From: G020353115 sp964481765
Lineage (GTDB): Bacteria > Bacteroidota > Bacteroidia > Bacteroidales > VadinHA17
Direction of reading: 5' to 3'
DNA: 32,949 nucleotides
Assembly (NCBI GenBank): GCA_964481765.1
Contig: CAYZVJ010000030.1
Location: forward strand, 1 to 32,949
Within the stretch, counting starts at the first letter, position 1. Each line of letters begins with the position of its first letter. The translations under genes were made by a program, and so were the position numbers. The notes under the pieces were generated by a model. That model ran no database searches and was not told the DNA's origin. It saw nothing but the letters and a program-made list of their open reading frames with translations. Positions 25,721-32,949 of the stretch are shown here, piece after piece.

Positions 25721-27403
25721 TCAGATCGAATCAATTGCTTCTGTAACATTGATAATATAATCTCCAAGCTTTTCACATTCGGAAAAGAGATCGTTATAAA
25801 TTATCCCTGTAAGATAACTGTATTCATTCTTTTCAACGCTCTTCAGATGTTGTTTCCTGAGTGTATTGCGCCACTGGTTAATGCTTTCTTCAATTTCATC
25901 TGCCGCAATTTTGTCAACCTCTTTTACTTCTGTTTCCAGGTTCCTGTTCATAATGACAAATGCCGTATCGATCAGACTGAACATGTGAAGAAGATTTTCC
26001 GTTAAATTTTCTGAAAACGTTATTCGCTTTTTTCTCTTTCTGATCATTGTCTTTGACAGATTATAGATACAATCAGAAACGGATTCAATCTCACTGATAA
26101 TGGTAAACATTGATTGTACCCGGTTGGATGATAACCTGCTCAGTTCACTTTCACTCAGTTTGGTAAGGTATTTGGCAATTTCCACCTCAGTCTGGTCATT
26201 TGCATTTTCATATTCCTCGATTTTCCTCCATGTCTTTTCAAATTTGTTCTCCTTTTGATCCGGAAAAAATTTCTTGAACCGATCAAACATCTTTTGAACT
26301 CTTTGTCCATAAAGCTCGATTTCTTTTTTTGCCTGTAAAAGACCAAGTTCTGAAGTCGAAATCATTCCAATATTAATGTATTTCAGATGGAATTCTTCCT
26401 CATCACTGTCATGCCGTACCAGGTGTTTTGATATTTTAGTCAAAAAGGGTATGAGCCAGATCAAAATAGAGACATTCAGTATATTGAATGATGAGTGAAA
26501 AATAGAAAGTGCAATGGGAATACTCCCAACATTTGAGAATGGAGAACCACCACCCCAGGCTACCATCAATCGATCAATCGTTCCAAGGTAGGGCTTGAAA
26601 ATCGCCAGCATCCATAATACTCCGAATACATTAGCCAGGAAATGGATCCGTGCAGTCTGCTTGGCGGTTTTGTTTACTACTGCAGCAGCAATATTTGCCG
26701 TAACCGTGGTTCCGATGTTTTCTCCAAGGATCATAGCGGCTGCCAGGTCGAAACTTATCCAACCGCTGTTGCACATGACCAGTGTGAGAGCTATTGTAGC
26801 ACTGGATGACTGGATGGCAATTGTTAATATGGTTCCAATGAACAGGAAAAGAAGCGTGCTGGGTAATCCGGAGCCGGAAAACCCTGATAAAAATCCTAAA
26901 ATATCCTGGTGTTCCTGAATATTCGGAACAGAAGATTTTAAATACTCAAGTCCAAGGAATAGAAGCGCAAAGCCAATGATCAGCTCACCCCAGGCAGTAC
27001 GCAAGGTGTTTTTTGAAAAAATAAGCGGGAATCCGATCCCGATAAGGGGGAGGGAAAGTGCACTGATGTTAACCTTAAACCCAAAAATGGAAATAATCCA
27101 GGCTGTAACCGTGGTGCCAATATTCGCACCCAGAATAACACCGGCGGACTGTGTAAGATTCAGAAGACCAGCATTCACAAAACTGACTACCATCACTGAG
27201 GTAGCTGAAGAGGACTGGATGACAGCAGTGATCAGGAGACCGGTAAAAACCCCCAAAAAGCGCCTCGATGTCATGGCTGCCAGGATATTACGCATCTTAT
27301 CACCGGCAACCTTTTGAAGTGCCTCACTCATCAGCTTCATCCCATAAAGGAAGACACCGAGTGAGCCGATAAGCTTCAGAAAATCGATTATACCGTATGC
27401 CAA
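25721..27403 (-). CDS. Na/Pi-cotransporter family protein with C-terminal PhoU-like domain
   Basis: The protein has 560 residues. The membrane part has the two-fold repeat of the NptA/SLC34 group: QSSSATSVMVV (63-73) with GANIGTTVTAW, and QSSSATIALTL (198-208) with GENIGTTVTAN. These QSSS loops form the sodium and phosphate site. Residues from about 340 to the end are helical and charged, like PhoU domains fused to bacterial Na/Pi proteins, and probably regulate transport. It may import phosphate or a related anion, or act in phosphate export and signalling as for YjbB. The apparent start is TTG at 27403; no in-frame ATG lies upstream, and the next methionine (M22) falls within the first membrane helix. 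The M23 remnant follows directly downstream. Confidence 0.88.
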   Translation of the reverse strand: MAYGIIDFLKLIGSLGVFLYGMKLMSEALQKVAGDKMRNILAAMTSRRFLGVFTGLLITAVIQSSSATSVMVVSFVNAGLLNLTQSAGVILGANIGTTVTAWIISIFGFKVNISALSLPLIGIGFPLIFSKNTLRTAWGELIIGFALLFLGLEYLKSSVPNIQEHQDILGFLSGFSGSGLPSTLLFLFIGTILTIAIQSSSATIALTLVMCNSGWISFDLAAAMILGENIGTTVTANIAAAVVNKTAKQTARIHFLANVFGVLWMLAIFKPYLGTIDRLMVAWGGGSPFSNVGSIPIALSIFHSSFNILNVSILIWLIPFLTKISKHLVRHDSDEEEFHLKYINIGMISTSELGLLQAKKEIELYGQRVQKMFDRFKKFFPDQKENKFEKTWRKIEEYENANDQTEVEIAKYLTKLSESELSRLSSNRVQSMFTIISEIESVSDCIYNLSKTMIRKRKKRITFSENLTENLLHMFSLIDTAFVIMNRNLETEVKEVDKIAADEIEESINQWRNTLRKQHLKSVEKNEYSYLTGIIYNDLFSECEKLGDYIINVTEAIDSI

Positions 27404-27728
27404 CGCAGGAGATTTAAGAACATAAAAATGGCAGAAAGAAATCTAAAAATAAAAATATTCACGTTTTTTTTCTCTATTAGTTTTTAACAGCATGTTCCAT
27501 ACCCATTCGTATAAGGTCTCCCCTTACTAGGGTTGTAAAAAAAAACAGGAAGTCGTCACCATTATTTATACTAAAGTCATCAATCAGGGATATTTAAAAC
27601 CGGTCTATTCGATATTTTTGTTACATTTCATTCCTGTAACTTTACAAATCTATTTACGGGTCCCACCTTCATGATCCTTGAGACAAGGTATGGTTTACAT
27701 AGATCCGGTACTTAATAAAACAATTGCA
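27404..27728. other. Intergenic region between divergent genes
   Basis: This AT-rich spacer lies between the Na/Pi gene (minus) and the flavin reductase (plus). It should hold both promoters. TTTG at 27617-27620 and TAACTTTA at 27637-27644 are a possible but short-spaced pair for the flavin reductase. No hairpin or small gene was convincing. Confidence 0.5.
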
Positions 27729-28256
27729 ATGAACATTGAAGCTTTTTTTACCCTTACCTATGGGCTCTATATCGTTAGTTCAGCCGTTGGAAAGAAACGT
27801 AACGGTTATATTTCCAATACGGTTTTCCAGGTGACAGCCGAACCACCCAAAATCGCAATTAGCTGTAATAAGGATAATTACACGGCTTCCCTCATTCAAA
27901 AGAGCAAACAATTTTCTGTTTCGGTGTTGCACCAGGATGTAAAACCTGCCATCATTGGCAGTTTTGGGTATAAGAGCGGAGCTGAAATTGATAAGTTTGA
28001 AGGGATCGGGTACATCCGGGGAGCCAGTGGGGTTCCAATCGTTACGGAAGATGCAATAGCCTGGTTTGAATGCAACGTGGAGCAGGAATATGATGTTGGA
28101 ACGCATCTGCTGTTTATCGGTGAAATTATCAACAGTGAGATGGTTGATCCTGGAAAAACCCCGTTGACATACGCCCATTACCGGGATGTAAAACGGGGTG
28201 TTGCACCCAAAAATGCCCCAACCTATATCGATAAATCCAAATTTGAAAAGAAATAG
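27729..28256 (+). CDS. Flavin reductase family (FMN-binding split-barrel) protein
   Basis: The preferred start is the ATG at 27729 (MNIEAFFTLTYGLYIVSS), where relatives begin, giving 175 residues; a frame from TTG at 27678 adds 17 residues unlike the family. The motifs GYISNTVFQVTAEPPKIAIS and NKDNYTASLIQKSKQFSVSVL are the FMN-binding split-barrel signature, and the ending HYRDVKRGVAPKNAPTY is the linker that joins this domain to rubredoxin in high-molecular-weight rubredoxin (Hrb). Here the protein stops soon after the linker with no rubredoxin attached. It would pass electrons from NAD(P)H or a separate rubredoxin to FMN and on to oxygen, nitric oxide or a partner flavoprotein. No partner lies next to it. 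Confidence 0.87.
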   Translation: MNIEAFFTLTYGLYIVSSAVGKKRNGYISNTVFQVTAEPPKIAISCNKDNYTASLIQKSKQFSVSVLHQDVKPAIIGSFGYKSGAEIDKFEGIGYIRGASGVPIVTEDAIAWFECNVEQEYDVGTHLLFIGEIINSEMVDPGKTPLTYAHYRDVKRGVAPKNAPTYIDKSKFEKK

Positions 28257-28397
28257 GAATTAAGAGTAGTAGGAAAGTAATGGGGGTAGAGCTGGGTGGA
28301 AAGGTGTTGGGGAAGTGGTTGTATTGCTTCGCACCGGTTCGGGGTAATATCCAGGACAGAGTACTCTCGGGGATCGGGAAACCTCGCAGAAAGGATT

Positions 28398-30758
28398 CTA
28401 TTCATAACGCAAACTTTCCACCGGGTTGCGGGCAGCCACTTTCGTTATGCTCAAAATCATTGTAAGGTAAGTAAGCAGACCAGTGATCAGCAAAGTCATA
28501 AAAAATATCCATACGGGGATGGGAAGCCGTTGCGTAAAATTCTGGAGCCAGCTGTCCATAAGGTAATAGGAAATTGGAAAGGAAATGATGGATGATATCA
28601 ACAGGTTCCAGAAAAGATTTATTGAGAAAACAGATACAATATTCAGTGAAGTGGCACCCATTGCTTTTCGAATTCCTATCTCCTTTGACCGCTCTTGAGA
28701 AATATGGGATACGACAGCATACAATCCGAGACATGATATAATAATAGCAACTGCTGAGAAGAGTTCAAAAAGCAGGGTGTTTCTTTTTTCATTTTCGTAT
28801 AGAGAATCAAAACGTTTATCGAGGTATTCATATTCAAAGGGTTGTTCTGGATTATACTCTTCCCAGAGCTTCTTCATGATCGCAATGCTCTCATTTCCCC
28901 TATCCTTCTGAAACTTTACCAGGATACTGCCCTGGTTGTACATCCAGGGCAGTATGAATGAATCATAGACATAAAAAAGAGCCGGTTCAACATCTTTCTT
29001 TAATGACCTGAAGTGGGCATTATTAACCAAACCGATTATCTCACCACCCCGCTGGTTAGCCCACAACCGTTTTCCAACAGGATTTTTAAGACCGATCTGA
29101 TCAGCAGCTTTCTGGTTGATGATGAATGCCTCGGTTTTGTCAGACAGGATATCTTGACTGAAATTCCGCCCTGCTATGAACTCCATCCCGATTACATCAA
29201 AAAAATCGTATTCCACAGCAAAAACATCCACAATAACATTTTCATTTTCCTGCTTCCCTTCCCAGTAGACATAATCCTGACCGCCTGAAAAAAACGGCCT
29301 GCTCTTAAGGGTGACACCCTCAACCAGGGGATGCTTCAGCAATTCTTGTTTTATCAGGTCAAACCTTTCAACAAACGGCTCACGGGCAGAAATCATAATA
29401 ATATTCTTGCGGTTGAATCCAAGGTCATAATTAAGCATATAATTCAACTGCCTGACACTGATTATTGTACAGACAATTAAAACCATGGATACAGCAAACT
29501 GGATGACTAAGAGAATATTCCTTGTAGTAATGTTTTTTGTTTTAAACCTGCTGTCAATTCTGAGAATAAATGAAGGACTGAGACTGGCGAGTAAAAGGTT
29601 GGGATACATTCCGCCAACGATAGCTGCCAGAATGAATATTCCAAATAAAATGAATACTCCTTGTAATCCAATCCCTGTTTCACTGATATTTGCATTTGTA
29701 AAACGGACAAACTGAGGTTTTACCAGTTCTACAATACTCGCTGAAATAATAAACGCAACGGTAATGAGAATCATGGATTTGATCATCAATTCCATGAATA
29801 GTCTTCTCCTGCTACTACCCATTGTTTTTTTAATAGCGATATCTCTAAGGTTTTTTAACTGGCCAACGAAAATGAGAATGGTGAAGTTAATGACCGAAAA
29901 AATAAGGATCAGAAATGCCATAGCTCCAAAAAAATAAAGTTTCGATTTTCGCTCTGTCCGGGCTAATTCAGAGCCGAGCCAGGTTGTGAAATGGATATTT
30001 GCCAGGGGCTGCAGTCCCAGTTCCATCTGTAACCGTGAAATGATTTCATTGTTCTCTTTTGCCAGATCCGATACTTTCCTGCTTAAAACATTAATATCAG
30101 ATTGGTTTTCAATAGTGACGTATAAATAATTATTCCATGGATGGGTAATCCCAAACCGCTTCAGCAGATCATGTGGCATGAGGATGTCAAATGCAAGATG
30201 GGAATTATCCGGCCACGATTCAAACACACCGCCAACCATAACATCAAGCGTATCAATCCTGAAGGTCTGGTTGATGGCTGACTGGTTCCCGAAATATTTG
30301 TTTGCAATTTCTTTACTGATATAAACCTCGAATGGATCTCTCATGGGTTTATTCCCATTCGTTGCGATGATGGAAAATGAGAAAATATCAAAGAATGATG
30401 AATCAACCGCTGCAATTCCCGATTCATAAAATAGTTTTTCTCCCTTTTTTACCACACATCTATCGAATGGTTTGAATCGCGCACAATATCCAATTTCCGG
30501 GATATTTTCCTGAAGCAGTGGTTTAATATCGGCATGCATCTCAGCCAGTCCTTCTGAGTTGTTTGCACCGGATTGAGCGATGATCACCCGGTAGATTTGA
30601 TCATAATTTTCTTGAAACCGGTCGAAAGTTGTCTGATAGATTAACCACAAATAGATAAACATCACACTGGTCATTCCCATAACTATTCCAAGGAGAATAA
30701 GAATGGAACTCTTTTTTTTATAAAGAATTGTTCGCAGGTGTACTTTGATATTCACCAC
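28398..30758 (-). CDS. FtsX/MacB-type ABC transporter permease
   Basis: This 786-residue protein has an N-terminal membrane helix (about 18-40), a periplasmic MacB-PCD-like domain, three helices at about 280-395, a further helix near 430, a second periplasmic domain and a final three-helix FtsX unit containing RSKEIGIRKAMGATSLNIV, a hallmark of the family. The earlier RDIAIKKTMGSSRRRLFMELM is the equivalent motif of the first half. It is the duplicated 8-helix form common in Bacteroidota, which works with a separate ATPase in exporting peptides or drugs or in envelope signalling. No ATPase or adaptor gene lies beside it here, so its partner must be elsewhere. It is divergent from the GH29 gene and convergent with the flavin reductase. 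Confidence 0.9.
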   Translation of the reverse strand: MVNIKVHLRTILYKKKSSILILLGIVMGMTSVMFIYLWLIYQTTFDRFQENYDQIYRVIIAQSGANNSEGLAEMHADIKPLLQENIPEIGYCARFKPFDRCVVKKGEKLFYESGIAAVDSSFFDIFSFSIIATNGNKPMRDPFEVYISKEIANKYFGNQSAINQTFRIDTLDVMVGGVFESWPDNSHLAFDILMPHDLLKRFGITHPWNNYLYVTIENQSDINVLSRKVSDLAKENNEIISRLQMELGLQPLANIHFTTWLGSELARTERKSKLYFFGAMAFLILIFSVINFTILIFVGQLKNLRDIAIKKTMGSSRRRLFMELMIKSMILITVAFIISASIVELVKPQFVRFTNANISETGIGLQGVFILFGIFILAAIVGGMYPNLLLASLSPSFILRIDSRFKTKNITTRNILLVIQFAVSMVLIVCTIISVRQLNYMLNYDLGFNRKNIIMISAREPFVERFDLIKQELLKHPLVEGVTLKSRPFFSGGQDYVYWEGKQENENVIVDVFAVEYDFFDVIGMEFIAGRNFSQDILSDKTEAFIINQKAADQIGLKNPVGKRLWANQRGGEIIGLVNNAHFRSLKKDVEPALFYVYDSFILPWMYNQGSILVKFQKDRGNESIAIMKKLWEEYNPEQPFEYEYLDKRFDSLYENEKRNTLLFELFSAVAIIISCLGLYAVVSHISQERSKEIGIRKAMGATSLNIVSVFSINLFWNLLISSIISFPISYYLMDSWLQNFTQRLPIPVWIFFMTLLITGLLTYLTMILSITKVAARNPVESLRYE

Positions 30759-30905
30759 ATTGCTGGTTTTAAGAAATTAAACAAAAAACTTTTGGAGTAC
30801 CATCTATTCCGTAAAAAAATGGATTATACCGTGAATTTAACTATTTTGGGATAACCTTTTACATGCTGTTTATTTATTCACTGAATCATCCAATATCCTC
30901 ATTCT

Positions 30906-32354
30906 ATGAAAAAATTAATCTGCCTGTTTGTCCCCATCTTACTATTTAGCTGTTCAGAGGTGCCTGATCCTCCTCCTTATGGAGCAGTTCCAAGCGAACG
31001 TCAGCTTGAATGGCACAAACTGAAGTATTATGCTTTTATCCATTTTAGCCCCAATACATTTACGGACAAGGAATGGGGCTATGGGGATGAAGATCCAGCT
31101 GTTTTTAATCCGACCGAACTGGATTGCCGGCAATGGGCAAGCGTGGCTAAAGAAGCCGGTATGGAAGGGATCGTGATCACTGCCAAGCACCACGATGGCT
31201 TTTGCCTCTGGCCTTCAGCGTATACCGAACACTCGGTAAAAAATTCATCCTTCCGGGATGGGAAAGGGGATGTTATTCGGGAATTGTGTGAGGCATGCGA
31301 TGAGTTCGGCTTGAAATTGGGAATCTACCTCTCTCCCTGGGACCGGAACCATGCTGCTTATGGTACTGCTGAATACATCACCTATTACCGGAACCAGTTG
31401 AAGGAATTGCTGACGAACTATGGTGAAATTTTTGAAGTCTGGTTTGATGGCGCCAATGGCGGTGACGGGTATTACGGGGGAGCAAACGAAACACGAAGGA
31501 TCGATAACAGGACCTATTACGATTGGGAAAATACACACAAAATTGTAAGAGAATTGCAACCCATGGCATGCATGTTCAGTGACGGCGGACCGGATATCCG
31601 GTGGATTGGTAACGAACGGGGTTACGCTACTGAAACCAACTGGTGCACCATGAACAGCGGCCGATTATACCCTGGCGTGGGTGGTGTAAATGAGATACTG
31701 CAACAAGGCCAGGAGGACGGGGATCTGTGGCTTCCGGCCGAAGTGAACACCTCAATCCGGCCGGGATGGTTTTATCACCCCACTGAAGATGACAAGGTGA
31801 AACCGGTAAAGCAGCTGGTCGATAACTGGTACCATTCGGTGGGAATGAACGGAAATTTCATCCTGAACCTTCCGGTTGACCGGAGGGGACTCATCCATGA
31901 AAACGATGTGAAAGCATTGATGGGATTGAAAGAATATGTCGATGAAGCATTTTCAGTCGATTTAGCCTGTGAAGCAGAATGTTCAGCTTCTGATGTGAGG
32001 GGCAGTACCGATAAATTTGGCGCTTCAATGGTTAATGATGGCAATAATGAAACCTACTGGGCAGTGAATGATGGTGTCCTGAACGCCTCGCTTGAGATTA
32101 ATTTTAAGGAACCGGTGATGGTGAATGGTTTGCTGATCCGGGAATACATCCGGCTGGGCCAGCGCACCTGCGCCTTCACCATTGAAGCAATGATGGGAGA
32201 AGAATACCAGGAAGTGGCAACCGGAACCACAGTCGGTAACCGCCGGATCGTGAAATTCCCGGTGGTTAAAACGGAGAAGTTGAGAATCAATCTGGATGCC
32301 AAGGCACCACCCGTTATTTCAACCATCGAGGTGTATCGCGTCCCGGAATTATGA
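30906..32354 (+). CDS. Lipoprotein GH29 alpha-L-fucosidase with C-terminal discoidin-like (F5/8 type C) domain
   Basis: This 482-residue protein has a lipoprotein signal peptide with lipobox LFSC (C16), so it is membrane-anchored. The GH29 barrel follows: YYAFIHFSPNTFTDKEWG, ITAKHHDGFCLWPS (92-104), GIYLSPWDRN and EVWFDGANGG, in which D181 is the expected catalytic nucleophile. The sequence style (WGYGDEDPAVFNPTELDCRQW) resembles the GH29-B group that prefers alpha-1,3/4-linked fucose, although the acid/base residue was not located. The last 130 residues (from about 350) look like an F5/8 type C beta-sandwich that binds sugar. It would remove fucose from glycans at the cell surface or in the periplasm. 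No SusCD or sulfatase genes accompany it; a secreted nuclease gene follows 54 bp downstream. Confidence 0.92.
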   Translation: MKKLICLFVPILLFSCSEVPDPPPYGAVPSERQLEWHKLKYYAFIHFSPNTFTDKEWGYGDEDPAVFNPTELDCRQWASVAKEAGMEGIVITAKHHDGFCLWPSAYTEHSVKNSSFRDGKGDVIRELCEACDEFGLKLGIYLSPWDRNHAAYGTAEYITYYRNQLKELLTNYGEIFEVWFDGANGGDGYYGGANETRRIDNRTYYDWENTHKIVRELQPMACMFSDGGPDIRWIGNERGYATETNWCTMNSGRLYPGVGGVNEILQQGQEDGDLWLPAEVNTSIRPGWFYHPTEDDKVKPVKQLVDNWYHSVGMNGNFILNLPVDRRGLIHENDVKALMGLKEYVDEAFSVDLACEAECSASDVRGSTDKFGASMVNDGNNETYWAVNDGVLNASLEINFKEPVMVNGLLIREYIRLGQRTCAFTIEAMMGEEYQEVATGTTVGNRRIVKFPVVKTEKLRINLDAKAPPVISTIEVYRVPEL

Positions 32355-32408
32355 TCCGGTCATAGGGAGGAATAAACCGGGGTTGTGTATGACATGCAAC
32401 ATAAAACA

Positions 32409-32949
32409 ATGAAAAAGAGGATTGTTTGGATCCTAACCACGGCGCTGATCATCCTTGCGGTGATCTTTCATGAACGTCTGGGACAGTTTATTTCCACAAT
32501 TACCGCGAGGATTTCCGCTCCTCCCATCCTGCTCACGATTGATGAGATAGGGGATGGGATTGCTGTGGATACTACTTCCCAGCTTCTCAAAAAAACGGGT
32601 TTCTGGTTATCTTATAATGAGATGTATGAACAGGCAGACTGGACAGCGTATATTCTCACGAGGGAGATGGTGGAAAGAGGTAACATACGCCGGAGTGATG
32701 ATTTCAGACCGGATACTGCGGTATTGACAGAATCAGCCCAACTCGGTGATTACCGGGGAAGTGGTTACCATCGTGGGCACCTCGTCCCTGCCGGTGACAT
32801 GACCTGGTCAGAGATAGCCATGAGTGAGTCGTTTTTACTGAGCAACATGAGCCCCCAGGTTGCCGGTTTCAACCAGGGAATATGGAAACGGCTTGAGAAC
32901 CGGGTTCGCATATGGGCGGTTGAGAATGACAGCATTTATGTGATCACCG
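32409..32949 (+). CDS. DNA/RNA non-specific endonuclease (NUC1/EndoG family), 3' end outside window
   Basis: The frame is open from ATG 32409 to the window end (180 codons visible); an in-frame ATG at 32394 is an alternative start. It opens with a basic head and one hydrophobic helix (MKKRIVWILTTALIILAVIF), a signal anchor or signal peptide. Then come TGFWLSYNEMYEQADWTAYILTREM-type strands and the active-site region GYHRGHLVPAGDM, matching the family motif DRGHLxPaaDm but with His in place of the first Asp. FLLSNMSPQVAGFNQGIWKRLE includes the conserved asparagine of the magnesium site. The family cuts DNA and RNA with a magnesium-bound histidine. It probably acts outside the cytoplasm, and may be co-transcribed with the fucosidase. 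Confidence 0.85.
   Translation, partial: MKKRIVWILTTALIILAVIFHERLGQFISTITARISAPPILLTIDEIGDGIAVDTTSQLLKKTGFWLSYNEMYEQADWTAYILTREMVERGNIRRSDDFRPDTAVLTESAQLGDYRGSGYHRGHLVPAGDMTWSEIAMSESFLLSNMSPQVAGFNQGIWKRLENRVRIWAVENDSIYVIT

Noticed and set aside
27617..27644. Promoter for the flavin reductase (TTTG, then TAACTTTA)
   Set aside because: The spacing is 16 nt, shorter than the 19-21 nt of the other matches, and the last base does not match; noted only within the intergenic entry.
28257..28397. Terminator between the convergent flavin reductase and FtsX genes
   Set aside because: Only short imperfect stems were seen, none with a T-run.
1..32949. tRNA, rRNA, CRISPR array, phage or transposase genes, polysaccharide-utilisation (SusCD) locus
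   Set aside because: None was recognised on either strand, although the GH172 and GH29 genes prompted a specific look for SusCD partners.

Overview
The window looks like a scaffold from an uncultured Bacteroidota bacterium (class Bacteroidia), probably metagenome-derived. Three things point there. Several upstream regions carry the Bacteroidota promoter form (TTG, about 20 nt, then TAnnTTTG or a near match). Many encoded proteins are secreted or outer-membrane types usual for this phylum: long FtsX-type permeases, paired amidohydrolases, a gluzincin/propeller/barrel protein and GH172/GH29 glycosidases. A 100-N gap flanked by an identical 55-bp sequence is typical of a short-read scaffold join.

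Layout. 1-3164 is the 3' part of a large metalloprotease / beta-propeller / beta-barrel protein interrupted by the artificial gap. 3356-5449 is a secreted GH172 (DUF2961) glycosidase. 5784-10169 (minus) is a two-gene operon with three amidohydrolase domains, of which only one keeps the metal ligands. 10248-10859 (minus) is a TetR-family regulator, with two palindromic operator-like sites just upstream. 11089-15926 (plus) is a tight three-gene operon: a secreted M28-like peptidase, a non-pyrrolysine MttB-superfamily methyltransferase and an AdiC-like antiporter. 15995-16611 (minus) is a MazG-like pyrophosphohydrolase followed by an HD-domain phosphohydrolase broken by an internal deletion. 16729-18207 is an SLC13 anion symporter. 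18787-22065 (minus) holds a small outer-membrane barrel and an M14 carboxypeptidase. 22244-23934 (plus) holds a small two-helix membrane protein and a transaldolase-like enzyme, the latter with a clear promoter. 23931-27403 (minus) holds an SDR oxidoreductase, the decayed remnant of an M23 peptidase with an SH3-like tail, and a Na/Pi cotransporter-PhoU protein. 27729-28256 is a flavin reductase, 28398-30758 (minus) an FtsX/MacB-type permease, 30906-32354 a lipoprotein GH29 fucosidase, and 32409 to the end the start of a DNA/RNA non-specific endonuclease.

How it fits together. Most of the window serves a heterotroph that degrades protein and glycans outside the cytoplasm: three zinc-peptidase types, two glycosidases, a secreted nuclease, and transporters for dicarboxylates, phosphate and an amine or amino acid. 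The most system-like unit is the TetR / peptidase / MttB / antiporter module. It could import a methylated amine or betaine, demethylate it and export the product. This is inference, and no corrinoid protein or reactivase is present here. Three long intergenic regions are mosaics of degenerate short-word repeats and palindromes, and two genes are visibly decaying by internal deletion. No RNA genes, CRISPR arrays, insertion sequences or phage genes were seen.
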